Assembly (NCBI GenBank): GCA_005776945.1
Contig: SXOB01000035.1
Location: 1 to 56,434, forward strand
From: Pseudomonadota bacterium
Lineage (GTDB): Bacteria; Myxococcota_A; UBA796; GCA-2862545
Length of the DNA: 56,434 nucleotides
Direction of reading: 5' to 3'
Shown: piece by piece, positions 9,150 to 17,747 of the stretch
Position numbering within the stretch: the first letter of the stretch is position 1
Layout: the number at the start of each line of letters is the position of its first letter
The notes under the pieces: generated by a model
What the model was told of the DNA's origin: nothing
Seen by the model: only the letters and a program-made list of their open reading frames with translations
Database searches by the model: none
Position numbers and translations under genes: made by a program

Positions 9150-10064
9150 CTAGTCGCCGAACGGCGGGGGGTCCGACGCGCTCGGCGCGCGGATCCTCAG
9201 GCTGACGCCCTGGACCATGCCATCAAGGAAATTGCCCTCGAGCGGCAGCCAGGTGGCCCACCCAAAGGCACCGGAGACGGTTTCCGCGCCGAGTCCCAAC
9301 GTCAACGTATGGACCTGGGTGGTCCCGTGTTGCCAGCCGGCGCGGATGCGCGCCCCGCCTGCGACCACCTCGGCGCCGGCCCCGACGCGCCAAGAGAGGT
9401 CGTCGGGATCGATGTCGACCTGGGCTGCGAGGGCGCCATATTTGGTATCTTCGAAGCGGACCCCGCCGCCCAACAACATCGGTCGGTCGCCGGTAGTGTC
9501 CAACGACGAAATCACGTTTCGCGCAAAGGTCGAAAGCGACAGCTGCGAGATGGGGCGCCCGGCCAAGCCGAAATCCAAGTTGCCGGTCGTACCGTCGCCG
9601 CCTTGGTCGTGGTCGAAGAACGAGACGTCGCCACCAACGCCGAGCGCGATGTGATGCTCGGGGTCGTGGAAGGCGATGGCGCCGAGGAGATCATGGGTGC
9701 GGCGCACGTTGGTCAGCGTGCTTCCGGTCACCTGCCATCCCGGTAGGTCCTCGGTCCTGAGCGCCGGGGACGTGCGGTCGCCCGCGTAGCCGAGGCCGAA
9801 CGCGAGGAAGCGGTTGGTGCGCGCGTCGACGGCGGAGACGTCCCAGTGAAGGCCCCCTTCGGTGCCGTAGGCGAAGCCGGCCTGAACGTCGTAGCGCTCG
9901 CCGAGACCCAACGACGCCGGCGCCGCGCCGATGGCGGCGTTGTCCTCCGGATCGGCGCCCGACGTGTCGCCCATCGCAAGGGTCTCGACGTGCATTGGCA
10001 CATCGGCGGCGCGAGCGGTGCCGGGAGCGATGAGTGCCCAGCAGATGGCGTTGCGAAGGGTCAT
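9150..10064 (-). CDS. Secreted outer-membrane beta-barrel-like protein
   Basis: A 304-aa protein with a Sec signal (MTLRNAICWALIAPGTARA, cleavage after ARA near residue 19). The mature start contains ETLAMGDTSGADPEDNAAIGAAPASLGLG, resembling the mature N-terminus of PorV/UPF0164/FadL-type barrels, where an early Gly-rich plug carries the phrase 'A..A..NPA'. The rest is alternating beta strands (LAFGLGYAGDRTS, HHIALGVGGDVSFFDHD, VGAGAEVVAGGARIRAGWQHG). No terminal Phe: it ends in PPFGD. A role as channel or assembly factor is an inference. Convergent with the Gly-Lys barrel gene and divergent from the DksA-like gene. Confidence 0.75.
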   Translation of the reverse strand: MTLRNAICWALIAPGTARAADVPMHVETLAMGDTSGADPEDNAAIGAAPASLGLGERYDVQAGFAYGTEGGLHWDVSAVDARTNRFLAFGLGYAGDRTSPALRTEDLPGWQVTGSTLTNVRRTHDLLGAIAFHDPEHHIALGVGGDVSFFDHDQGGDGTTGNLDFGLAGRPISQLSLSTFARNVISSLDTTGDRPMLLGGGVRFEDTKYGALAAQVDIDPDDLSWRVGAGAEVVAGGARIRAGWQHGTTQVHTLTLGLGAETVSGAFGWATWLPLEGNFLDGMVQGVSLRIRAPSASDPPPFGD

Positions 10065-10088
10065 GGGGCGAACTAGACGGGCCGGCTT

Positions 10089-10133
10089 CGGGGGGGGTGC
10101 CCCCCCCTAGCACCGGCACCCGGGCTTAGCCCG
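10089..10133. promoter_or_regulatory. Two GC hairpins in the divergent leader of the DksA-like gene
   Basis: The first hairpin pairs seven or eight G at 10090-10097 with seven C at 10101-10107. The second pairs CGGGC (10121-10125) with GCCCG (10129-10133) around a TTA loop. Neither is followed by a T tract and both lie between divergent genes, so they are not terminators of known genes. The second ends 5 nt before the AGGAGG ribosome site at 10139 and could affect initiation. Confidence 0.4.
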
Positions 10134-10148
10134 CGGCAGGAGGGCGGC

Positions 10149-10535
10149 GTGGAAGACGCGGACATCGGCCGGTTCCGGAAGCTGTTGGAGGATCGCTTGG
10201 CCGCGTTGCGGACGTCGGCCGGCGAGGCCATCGGCCAGCTGACTGACGAGCGCGAACCGTACGCCGACGCCGTCGATATCGCAGCCGAAGAATCCGACCG
10301 CGAGTTCGCCCTTCGGGTCCACGACCATGAGCGCATTCTCGGCAAACAGATTCAGGCGGCCCTCAAACGGATGGACGAAGGCGAGTACGGCGTGTGTGTC
10401 GCGTGCGGCGAGGACATCCACATGGGCCGTCTCGCCGCCCGTCCGATGGCGACGCACTGCATCGACTGCATGACGGAAATTGAGCAGCGCGAAGGCGACC
10501 CCGTTCCGGGTGGTTCCTTTGGGACTTTGTCCTAG
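10149..10535 (+). CDS. DksA/TraR-family zinc-finger transcription regulator
   Basis: The 128-aa protein begins at GTG 10149 behind AGGAGGG. DksA-family proteins insert a coiled coil into the RNA polymerase secondary channel and mediate ppGpp and stress control of rRNA and amino-acid promoters. Two antiparallel helices flank the acidic tip ADAVDIA, which keeps the Asp-x-x-Asp-x-Ala pattern of active DksA. The C-terminal zinc finger has all four Cys (CVAC then CIDC, 17 residues between). The sequence EFALRVHDHERIL matches the second helix of DksA. Shorter than E. coli DksA (151), lacking the N-terminal extension. Its TAG stop is the first codon of the repeat beginning at 10533. Confidence 0.9.
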   Translation: MEDADIGRFRKLLEDRLAALRTSAGEAIGQLTDEREPYADAVDIAAEESDREFALRVHDHERILGKQIQAALKRMDEGEYGVCVACGEDIHMGRLAARPMATHCIDCMTEIEQREGDPVPGGSFGTLS

Positions 10536-10594
10536 CAGGCTGCTGCAAAGCGCCGTCCTGCTGCGCCCGCGGGGGCATCCCGCCCCGCGGCGTC
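10533..10594 (+). repeat. 62-bp left-end copy of the TAGCAGGCTGC element
   Basis: Identical in 61 of 62 positions to 32204-32265 (the only difference is T versus G at base 12). It contains an 8-bp perfect stem, CCGCGGGG/CCCCGCGG, at 10567-10590. The repeat starts with the TAG stop codon of the DksA-like gene and ends 4 bp before the GTG of priA, filling the gap completely. The right half of the full element is absent. Confidence 0.85.
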
Positions 10595-10597
10595 ACG

Positions 10598-13021
10598 GTG
10601 GCTGATCGGCTGGTCCGCGTTGCGGTCCCGCGCCCAGTCGATGCTGCGTGGACGTGGTCGGTACCGGCCTTCTTCCCCGACCTGCGGCTCGGCCACGCGG
10701 TGAGCGTCCCGCTTGGCGCTTCCATCGAGACGGGTTGGGTTCTGGGAGCCGGAACCTACGACGGCTTGAACCCGGCGAAGGTGCGCCAAGTCCAGGCCTT
10801 GCTGGATCCGGTGCCGGTGTTCGACGAGGCCCAGCTCGGCTTCTTCCAGTGGATCGCCGACTATTACCTGGTCCCATTGGGGATGGTGTTGGCGACGGCG
10901 CTGCCTGGGCGCGGCTCGGGCCGCGGGCGACGGGTGCTCGAGGCCACCGACGCGGGCCACCAGGCCCTTGCGGAGCAGCGGGTCGGGACCGAGGCCCTCG
11001 CCGTCCTCCGTGCGCTCGTCGCACGGCGCGGCATCACGGTGCGCCAGCTGGCGGACCGCATCGCGGACGAGGTCGCAGCCGACGGCCTCGCCCGCCTCGT
11101 CGCCCAAGGCGTCAAACAAGGGTGGTGGGCCTGGGACGTCCAGGAGGGGCGGGGTTTCGGTGGCCAGGTCGCTACGGTGACGCTGACTCGACCCGCCGCG
11201 GTCGTTCGGGAGGCCGTTGGCAGGGCGCCGCGCCAGCTCACGGTCGTCCAGGCGCTGGAGGCGGGGACGTTGGACGTCGACCACGTCGTTCGCGCCCTTG
11301 GCGCTACGGCGCGGCCAGCGCTGACGGCCCTTGCGCGCGCCGGTCACGTCGTCCGAGGGACCCGGGAGCGCCGCGACCCCTTGCTGGAACATGAGGTCGC
11401 CCCGTCTTTTGCGCCGTCGCTGAATCCAGACCAGCAGGCGGCCATCGCGGCCATCGCGGGGTCGACGCGCCCGACCTTGTTGTATGGGGTCACGGGCTCA
11501 GGGAAGACGGAGGTCTTCCTTGGGGCCACCGCTGCGGTGCTTGAGCAAGGCCGCCAAGTTCTCGTGCTCGTTCCGGAAATCGGGCTGACGCCCCAGCTCG
11601 TCGGACGCTTCCGAGCCCGCTTTGGCGACGGCGTCGCCGTCTTGCATTCCGGCTTGACGGGCGCCCAACGCCTCGGGCAGTGGCGCCGGGTGCGCGCCGG
11701 TGAAGCGTCCGTCGTCGTTGGCGCGCGGTCGGCGCTTTTTGCGCCCTTTGCGCGGCTTGGCCTCGTCGTCGTCGACGAGGAGCACGACGACTCCTACAAG
11801 CAAGACGACGGCGTTCCGTACCATGCTCGCGATTTGGCCGTCGTCCTTGGCCGCCGGGCCGCGTGCCCCGTCGTCTTGGCTTCGGCGACGCCGTCGCTGG
11901 AGAGCTGGCACAACGCCCTCGAAGGCCGGTACGCTCGGGTCGATCTGCCGCAGCGGGCGACGCCCCGTCCCCTGCCTGACGTATTGCTGCTCGATCGAGC
12001 CGAAGAGGTCGGTCCCGAGGGGGCGCCGCGGCCCGTGCTCATGCGCGAGGCCGTCGACGCGTTGCGAGAAGCGATTGCGTCGGGCGGCCAGGCGGTCGTG
12101 CTGTACAACCGACGCGGCTGGGCGACGTTGGTGTCGTGCGAGGGCTGTGGCGCCAGCTACGCGTGCCCCCAGTGTGCCATCGAAATGACGCTGCACAAGG
12201 GCACATCGGAGTTGGTGTGCCACTGGTGCGCGCTGCGGGTGCCTTTCACGGGCTCCTGCCCACGCTGCGGGTCTGCGGACCTCGACCTTCGGGGGCAGGG
12301 CACGGAGCGCATCGCGGACGCTGTGAGGGAGGCCCTGCCCGGTGTCGAGGTGCTGAGGATGGACGCGGACACCACCGCCGTCCGTGGCAGCCACGCACGG
12401 CTGTTGGATCGGTTTCGCGAGGGTGAGGCCGGCGTGTTGCTCGGGACGCAGATGATCGCGAAAGGGCACGACTTTCCCGACGTTCGCGTCGTGGTCGTCG
12501 TCTCGGCCGACCAGCCGCTGCGGCTCCCGGATTTCAGAGCTGCGGAGCGGACATTTTCATTGCTTGTCCAGGTGGCGGGTCGCGCAGGCCGCGGTGACGC
12601 GCCGGGCCGCGTCGTCGTCCAAACCTGGCGCCCCGACCACTTCGCGATTGCGAGCGTCACCGATCCGGCGCGCTTCTACCGCCAGGAAATGCGCCTGCGC
12701 GCGACCCTACGGTATCCGCCCTTTGCGCGCCTTTGTCTCGTTCGTCTCGACGGGCTCGATCGAGACGCGGTGCGTTTGGCGGCCGATGGGCTCGCGCGGC
12801 AGGCTCGGAGGCTCGCGCGACCCCATGCGTCCGTGGCGGTGATGGGCCCCGCGCCATCGTCGGCCGCCCGGGTCGCCGGACGGTGGCGCTTCCAACTCGT
12901 GTTGCGCGGGGAGCAGATGGGGCCGTTCAGGGCGTTTCTCAGTGAGCTCAGGCCCGTGTTGCTCACGCCTCAGAAGGGTGTGCGGGTGGCCTGGGACGTC
13001 GATCCACGAAACCTGGGCTGA
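10598..13021 (+). CDS. priA: Primosomal protein N', replication-restart helicase
   Basis: PriA recognises stalled forks and reloads the replisome; it is a 3'-5' SF2 helicase. The 807-aa protein shows the N-terminal 3'-DNA-binding domain (VAVPRPVDAAWTWSVP), Walker A GVTGSGKT at about residue 297, DEEH box VVDEEHDDSYKQ at about 391, SATPS motif III, and an eight-Cys zinc module around residues 513-568 (CEGCG, CPQC, CHWC, CPRCG). The helicase C-lobe includes GTERIADAV, GTQMIAKGHDFP and QVAGRAGRG. Full length and apparently active. Start GTG 10598 has no obvious ribosome site because the upstream 62 bp are repeat sequence, so the repeat forms its 5' leader. Confidence 0.96.
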   Translation: MADRLVRVAVPRPVDAAWTWSVPAFFPDLRLGHAVSVPLGASIETGWVLGAGTYDGLNPAKVRQVQALLDPVPVFDEAQLGFFQWIADYYLVPLGMVLATALPGRGSGRGRRVLEATDAGHQALAEQRVGTEALAVLRALVARRGITVRQLADRIADEVAADGLARLVAQGVKQGWWAWDVQEGRGFGGQVATVTLTRPAAVVREAVGRAPRQLTVVQALEAGTLDVDHVVRALGATARPALTALARAGHVVRGTRERRDPLLEHEVAPSFAPSLNPDQQAAIAAIAGSTRPTLLYGVTGSGKTEVFLGATAAVLEQGRQVLVLVPEIGLTPQLVGRFRARFGDGVAVLHSGLTGAQRLGQWRRVRAGEASVVVGARSALFAPFARLGLVVVDEEHDDSYKQDDGVPYHARDLAVVLGRRAACPVVLASATPSLESWHNALEGRYARVDLPQRATPRPLPDVLLLDRAEEVGPEGAPRPVLMREAVDALREAIASGGQAVVLYNRRGWATLVSCEGCGASYACPQCAIEMTLHKGTSELVCHWCALRVPFTGSCPRCGSADLDLRGQGTERIADAVREALPGVEVLRMDADTTAVRGSHARLLDRFREGEAGVLLGTQMIAKGHDFPDVRVVVVVSADQPLRLPDFRAAERTFSLLVQVAGRAGRGDAPGRVVVQTWRPDHFAIASVTDPARFYRQEMRLRATLRYPPFARLCLVRLDGLDRDAVRLAADGLARQARRLARPHASVAVMGPAPSSAARVAGRWRFQLVLRGEQMGPFRAFLSELRPVLLTPQKGVRVAWDVDPRNLG

Positions 13022-13054
13022 CCGACGCGATAGGGCGCCCGCCCTGGGGGGGTC

Positions 13055-14056
13055 GTGTTCGACGCCTTCGTGCTCGCTGCAGGCTTTGGGACCCGCCTTC
13101 GGCCCCTGACCGCCACGCTGCCCAAGCCGCTTGTGCCCGTGTGCGGCGTACCCATGTTGGATTGGGCGGTCGACGCTTTGATCCGGTCCGGCCTTCGTCG
13201 GGTGCTCGTCAATGCCCATCACGCGCCGGAGCCTTTGCTCGCTTGGGCCGCTGGCCGCCCGGGCGTCGAGGTGTCGGTCGAGGCCGACATCCTCGGCACG
13301 GGAGGGGGCCTGCGCCTGGTCCGCGACAAGCTGTCCCCCCGGTTCGTGGTCGTCAACGGGGACGTGTTGCACACCGTGGACCCGCAGCGCTTGCTCGACG
13401 CCGTGATCCCCGGTGGCTGTGCACTGGCGCTCCGGCGAGACCCCGCCGCTGCTACCTATGGGCCCGTCGCGATGGATGCTGAAGGCAGTGTCGTCACGCT
13501 GCGCAGCTACGCGGGGCCTGAGCCGGTAGGGGAGGTGACATCCGACAGCCACTTCACCGGCGTGTGGGCGGCCGACCGGTCGATCCTGGACGACGTGCCC
13601 GAGGGCTTTGCGGACGTTGCGTCAACGGCCTGGCGGACGCTGCTTCCTGCCCGACGCCTGCGCGGTGTGCTCACCGGAGGCCCGTGGCTGGACGTCGGCG
13701 ACCCGCATGGATGGTGGGCGGCCAATTTGGCGGTCCTTCGCGGCGAGGTCGACCTTGGCGTCGACCCCTTCCTCCGAGCCGAGGCTGGCCTAGACGTCGC
13801 CGGTCGTTCCAAAGGGGTACGTCCCGACGGCGTCGAGGTGCATGGCGCCGTGTGGATTGGCGAGGGCGCTCGCATCGCGCGCGGCGCGGTGCTGCGGGAC
13901 GCCGTCATCGGTCCCGGAGCCGTCGTAGGAAGGACACGCGTCGAACGGTCCGTGGTGTGGGCGTCGGCCATCGTGGAGGAAGCGTTGAGCGACGGCGCCG
14001 TCGGGCCATCCGGGGAACGGCTCGCGTTCGGATCTCAACGCGATATCCGCCCGTAG
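13055..14056 (+). CDS. Sugar-phosphate nucleotidyltransferase with left-handed beta-helix tail
   Basis: Transfers NMP from NTP to a sugar-1-phosphate. The 333-aa protein begins with the family signature VLAAGFGTRLRPLT and PKPLVPVCG(V)PM, has the metal Asp in VVNGDVLH, and the substrate segment ILGTGGGL. Residues about 260-320 show hexapeptide-like repeats (VHGAVWIGEGARIARGAVLRDAVIGPG), a short left-handed beta-helix as in GDP-mannose or GlcNAc-1-P enzymes. The short size resembles MurU-like and mannose-1-phosphate guanylyltransferases; the sugar cannot be decided by eye. GTG start, 34 bp after priA. Confidence 0.9.
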   Translation: MFDAFVLAAGFGTRLRPLTATLPKPLVPVCGVPMLDWAVDALIRSGLRRVLVNAHHAPEPLLAWAAGRPGVEVSVEADILGTGGGLRLVRDKLSPRFVVVNGDVLHTVDPQRLLDAVIPGGCALALRRDPAAATYGPVAMDAEGSVVTLRSYAGPEPVGEVTSDSHFTGVWAADRSILDDVPEGFADVASTAWRTLLPARRLRGVLTGGPWLDVGDPHGWWAANLAVLRGEVDLGVDPFLRAEAGLDVAGRSKGVRPDGVEVHGAVWIGEGARIARGAVLRDAVIGPGAVVGRTRVERSVVWASAIVEEALSDGAVGPSGERLAFGSQRDIRP

Positions 14057-14065
14057 GAGTCGCTC

Positions 14066-14401
14066 ATGGTCGCCATCCTCGCCCTATGGGGCTGCGGCAG
14101 CGGGCCGAAGGGCTTCACGGAAGTCGATTCTGCGGTGGTCTGGCACGTCACCGGTCGTGGGGTTCAACGCCTTAGCTTCACTGCGGAGGAGACCTACGTG
14201 CTTGGCGAGTGCCTCGCGCGCGCCAAGGTCGTGCCGCCGGATACGACCGAGCCGCTGTTGCCGGAATCCTACCTCCTCGAGGTGTCGGACCGGCACGGGA
14301 CACGAAGCCTCGAACTTGCGTCGGCGCACCTTCTGCGCGGCGCAGGGGCGACGTACCGCTCGGACTGCGTCTATACCCTCGTCGCCAACGCGGGTCCCTG
14401 A
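14066..14401 (+). CDS. Small lipoprotein, unknown function
   Basis: A 111-aa product with ATG 14066 behind GGAG, 9 bp after the nucleotidyltransferase stop. The signal is only MVAILALWGC (lipid Cys10) and has no Lys/Arg. The mature part (GSGPKGFTEVDSAVVWHVTG...) contains two further Cys (CLARAKVV, SDCVYTLV), possibly disulphide bonded, and beta-like patterning. Its last 31 bp overlap the 3' end of hemG on the other strand. Function unknown. Confidence 0.7.
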   Translation: MVAILALWGCGSGPKGFTEVDSAVVWHVTGRGVQRLSFTAEETYVLGECLARAKVVPPDTTEPLLPESYLLEVSDRHGTRSLELASAHLLRGAGATYRSDCVYTLVANAGP

Positions 14402-15642
14402 GCGGGCGCAGCCAGGGCATTGACAATCGTGTCGACGAGCCCTGGCCCGTGTGTTCCCCATCCGAGCCAGTGAATGCCCGGTGCGCGCGCGGCCAGGGCG
14501 CGCAGTCGCCCATGGTGGCCGCGGGTGGCCTGGGGAATGCGAACACGGCGGACGTGGGTGACGACGGGGGGACCGGTCACGCCTTCGACTTCTTGGAGCA
14601 CCCGTTGTGCGGCCGCAATCAGCTCGGCGTCGGTGCCACGTGCCGAATCGGGGTGGCGCCCCCCGCCCATCATCACGCGCACGAGGCGGTGCCCGGGCGG
14701 CGCCGTGTGGGGAAGGATGTCGGAGACCCACAAGATGCCGAGCGCGTCCGTCCGTTCGCGGGGGTCCGCCAGCCAGCCGAAGCCGCGACGCTTCTTGGCG
14801 TCCTCAAAGCCCAAATGAACGGAGGCGAGGGAGTGGGTCGGGAACTCCGTGGGGTCTCCGCCGACGAGGTCTGCGGCCGCCGAGGGTGGGGCCGCGAGCA
14901 CAACGTGGTCGGCTTCGAAGCTCCCACCCCGGGCGAAGACGACCCAGCCGGGGCCGTCCGCGTCGATACGAACCGCTTGGGTATCGTAATGGACGGCTTC
15001 CACGGCGGAGACGAGCGCGTCGACCAGCGCTTGCCAGCCAGGGCGGAGGGTCCACGGTCGCCGGGGCGCGGACGCGTCGGCTGGCGCGCGACCACGGAAG
15101 AGCCCGCCACGGCGCTCGGCCTCGACCCACGCGGGGAAGACGCCGCCAACCTCAAGTTCCTTGGGGTCTCCGCCGGTGACGCCGCCAAGCAAGGCGCCGC
15201 CAAGGGTGTCGGCGACGCCGTCACCCAGCCGTCGTCGCAAGAAGGCGTCGACGGTCTCCTCGGGATTTGGGACGGGCGGAATCCACGGCTCACGGAGGGC
15301 CCGCCAGGTGGCGCGGCACGACAGCGGACGTCCCGCGACCACGCCCCACGGGGACAAGGGCGCCACCTTCCCTTGGTGGAGCAGGGCTGGGCGTCCTGGC
15401 TCGGAGACGACGACCTGTTCGCCGAGGCCAAGCGCGTGAATCAGGCGATGCGGCACCCCGTGGCCACCGCGCATCGTCTGGGCGGCCCGTTCGAATAGCC
15501 ATGGGCCGTGGTGGTCCGTGCCAAGCACGCCTCCGGCGTCCGGACTTGCTTCGAGCACGGTCACCTGCGCACCTTTGGCTTTCCATGCCCAGGCCACGGT
15601 CAGCCCGGCGATCCCGCCCCCGACCACGACGACGCGGGTCAC
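14371..15642 (-). CDS. hemG: Protoporphyrinogen oxidase (FAD, oxygen-dependent type)
   Basis: Oxidises protoporphyrinogen IX to protoporphyrin IX, the step after HemF. The start is GTG 15642, giving VTRVVVVGGGIAGLTVAWA, the FAD-binding GxGxxG fold at the very N-terminus, then a conserved EASPDAGG segment. WHWGWG-like C-terminal FAD contact reads HWLGWGTHGPGLVDTI. The 423-aa length suits HemY/PPOX-type enzymes (450-ish). A longer upstream reading would add only Arg-rich non-homologous sequence and overlap the phosphatase gene. GTGA overlap with the upstream phosphatase stop shows translational coupling. Substrate assignment is by family and by hemF in the same region; another amine-oxidase-like flavoenzyme remains possible. 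Confidence 0.85.
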   Translation of the reverse strand: MTRVVVVGGGIAGLTVAWAWKAKGAQVTVLEASPDAGGVLGTDHHGPWLFERAAQTMRGGHGVPHRLIHALGLGEQVVVSEPGRPALLHQGKVAPLSPWGVVAGRPLSCRATWRALREPWIPPVPNPEETVDAFLRRRLGDGVADTLGGALLGGVTGGDPKELEVGGVFPAWVEAERRGGLFRGRAPADASAPRRPWTLRPGWQALVDALVSAVEAVHYDTQAVRIDADGPGWVVFARGGSFEADHVVLAAPPSAAADLVGGDPTEFPTHSLASVHLGFEDAKKRRGFGWLADPRERTDALGILWVSDILPHTAPPGHRLVRVMMGGGRHPDSARGTDAELIAAAQRVLQEVEGVTGPPVVTHVRRVRIPQATRGHHGRLRALAARAPGIHWLGWGTHGPGLVDTIVNALAAPAQGPALATRV

Positions 15643-16148
15643 GGTCCCTTGGACCGCCCGTTGCGCTCGCGCAGCCAGACGTCGAGGCGCACGGGTTCGA
15701 AATCTTGCTCGTCGTCCCGGCCATACCAGGTGCGCAGCGCCTTTTCGAAGACGGGATTGCACAACACCATCGGGCTGCGCTTCATGCGGAGCGTCGTGAT
15801 GGCGTCCCCGATGGCGTAGCCCTTGTGGCGGTGCAGGTAGGCGCCGAGCGCAAGGCCGCTGCGATTGAGGCCGGCGTGGCAGTGCCAGTAGGAGGCCCGG
15901 CCGTCAGCCGCCGCGTGCACTTCGTCGAGGAAGGCCTCGAAACTGGCCCGGGAGGGGACAGCCGCCTCGTCGAGCAAATCGAGCAGGCTGAGCATGAAGA
16001 CGCGCCGGCGGGCCGGGTCACCGCGTGGAGTGACGCCGCAGAGATTGACGACTACCTCGGGGTCGACCTGCTCCCATGTGGAGGGTATTTCGCCCATCCA
16101 AATGGCCGAATCGCCGCTGAGGATGAGATCGGCGTCCAGTCCGTTCAC
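15639..16148 (-). CDS. Dual-specificity-type protein phosphatase
   Basis: The 169-aa protein carries the cysteine-phosphatase P-loop HCHAGLNRSG (Cys-x5-Arg followed by Ser) at about residue 95, with an upstream candidate general acid in DPEVVVNLCGVTPRGDP. The sequence around WEQVDPEVVVNLCG matches the dual-specificity phosphatase fold. Substrates could be phosphoproteins, phosphoinositides or RNA 5'-ends. The GTG at 16148 has AGAGG 5 nt upstream. Lies between a 50-aa membrane protein gene and hemG in a minus-strand operon. A kinase cluster with Hanks-type kinase is 13 kb away; no direct link is shown. Confidence 0.85.
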   Translation of the reverse strand: MNGLDADLILSGDSAIWMGEIPSTWEQVDPEVVVNLCGVTPRGDPARRRVFMLSLLDLLDEAAVPSRASFEAFLDEVHAAADGRASYWHCHAGLNRSGLALGAYLHRHKGYAIGDAITTLRMKRSPMVLCNPVFEKALRTWYGRDDEQDFEPVRLDVWLRERNGRSKGP

Positions 16149-16202
16149 CGTGGCCTCTGGGAGCCACGGCGCGTAACGTACCTGCGGGGGTGCCGCGGGC
16201 CG

Positions 16203-16355
16203 TCAGGGACTGGCAGTGGTCCCATCGGGTTCGGTCGCCGTGGCCGTGGCCACCGCGCCCGCTAGCAGCCATACGGCGAAGAACAGAAGGAAACCCGTGA
16301 GGAGCGGCGTCGTGGACGCCGTTTCCTCGTGCTTGACGACGAGGGATCGAGCCAT
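16203..16355 (-). CDS. 50-aa single-pass membrane protein
   Basis: An ATG at 16355 opens a 50-codon frame ending at TGA 16203. The product has a charged N-terminus (MARSLVVKHEE), one strong transmembrane segment (LLTGFLLFFAVWLLAGAVA, about residues 18-36) and a short Thr/Pro tail. The charge bias suggests N-terminus in the cytoplasm. It sits 44 bp after hisS and 54 bp before the phosphatase, all on the same strand; the frame is the same as the phosphatase's, separated by this one stop. There is no clear ribosome site, which lowers confidence, but a Leu/Phe-rich helix is not expected from noncoding high-GC DNA. Confidence 0.55.
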   Translation of the reverse strand: MARSLVVKHEETASTTPLLTGFLLFFAVWLLAGAVATATATEPDGTTASP

Positions 16356-16399
16356 GGGGAATTCCGGGGAGGGGGGGGCCGCGAACGCGGTGGGACGAT

Positions 16400-17746
16400 C
16401 TACCCGGGTGCGGCAACGCTTGCACGTCGAATCGTAGATGCGAGATCGCCGAGTGCAACTGTCACTTGCTCGCCGCGCGCCAGATTCTTGACGGTCACGG
16501 TGTTGCTGTCCACCTCTTGGCCCCCGACGACGACGACATGGCTGGCACCCAGGGCGTCGGCGTGGCGGAATTGGGCCTTGAGTTTGGCGGTCCCGGCGTA
16601 GACTTCGGTCGGAATGCCCGCCGCCCGGAGGTGCGCGGCGGCGGCGAGGGCGTGTCGGCGACCCCGTTCTTCGGCCACAGCGACCACGACTTCCGCCCCG
16701 GCCGGCGAGGTCGGGAGCCGACCAAGGGCCTCAAGCACGACGAGGAGGCGCTCAAGGCCGAGCGACACACCGACGGCGGGGACGTCGCGACCGCTGAACA
16801 TGCCGACCAGCCCGTCGTACCGTCCACCGGACGCGATGGTCCCGATCTGGTGGGCGTCGATGACGAACTCCCAGACGGGCCCCGTGTAGTAGTCCAGGCC
16901 TCGGGCGAGGGTGGCATCGAACGCCATGCGGACCTCGGCGACCCCGAGGGCAGCGGCGTCGTCCCAGAGACCGAGGAGGCCGTCGCGGGCTTCGGCAATG
17001 GAGTTGGCCATGTCGGGCACCCGCTCGATGAGGGCGCTCGACCAGGCGCGGAGACCATCGCGAGTGGGCGCCGACAGGTCGGACAAGCGCCAGAGCTCGG
17101 CGATGGCCGAGTCTGCGAATCCCCGGGCCGCAAGCTCCTTGGAAACCCCGTCGCGGCCAATCTTGTCGAGCTTGTCGACGGCAACGAGGAGGGCCCCTTC
17201 TTCGCCAATCGCGCCGACGGCCGCCGCCAAGGCGCGCAGCAGGCGGCGGTCATTGATGCGGCAAACGGCATCCGGCAAAGCGATGGCGTCAAGGGCGGCG
17301 AAAGCGACCGCGAGGCACTCGGCGTCGGCGATGCCTTGGGGGGCCCCCACGACATCGCAGTCGCATTGTAGGAACTCACGAAAACGGCCTTTGGCCGGGC
17401 GGTCGGCGCGCCAGACAGGCGCGATGTGATGACGCCGCCACGGCAGGCGAAGGTCAGCGTTCATGGCGACGACCCGAGCGAGCGGGACCGTCAGGTCGTA
17501 GCGCAGCGCGAGGTCGGCTCTGCCCGCCGTTCCCCCTTCACCGCGTTCGAGGATGCGGAAAATGAGCTTTCGACCTTCTTCGCCGTAGCGGCCCTCCAAC
17601 GTCTCGATCCGCTCGAAGGCCGGCGTGTCGAGACCATGGAAGCCGTGGCGAAGGAAGGCGTCCCGAATCGTCTGGATGACGGCCGAGCGCGCAGCGAAGG
17701 TCTCGGGCAAGTAGTCGCGGGTTCCCTTGGGCAGAAAGACGTCCAT
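16400..17746 (-). CDS. hisS: Histidyl-tRNA synthetase
   Basis: Class II synthetase charging tRNA-His. The 448-aa protein shows KGTRDYLP at the N-terminus, motif 2 around HHIAPVWRADRPAKGRFREF, the histidine-specific ARGLDYYTGPVWEF loop, motif 3 GVSLGLERLLVVLE, and a C-terminal anticodon-binding domain (VVVAVAEERGRRHALAAA... ASHVVVVGGQEV). All landmarks complete. The ATG is at 17746, one base from the stop of the penicillin-acylase-like gene, suggesting co-transcription. Confidence 0.97.
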   Translation of the reverse strand: MDVFLPKGTRDYLPETFAARSAVIQTIRDAFLRHGFHGLDTPAFERIETLEGRYGEEGRKLIFRILERGEGGTAGRADLALRYDLTVPLARVVAMNADLRLPWRRHHIAPVWRADRPAKGRFREFLQCDCDVVGAPQGIADAECLAVAFAALDAIALPDAVCRINDRRLLRALAAAVGAIGEEGALLVAVDKLDKIGRDGVSKELAARGFADSAIAELWRLSDLSAPTRDGLRAWSSALIERVPDMANSIAEARDGLLGLWDDAAALGVAEVRMAFDATLARGLDYYTGPVWEFVIDAHQIGTIASGGRYDGLVGMFSGRDVPAVGVSLGLERLLVVLEALGRLPTSPAGAEVVVAVAEERGRRHALAAAAHLRAAGIPTEVYAGTAKLKAQFRHADALGASHVVVVGGQEVDSNTVTVKNLARGEQVTVALGDLASTIRRASVAAPG

Positions 17747-17747
17747 G

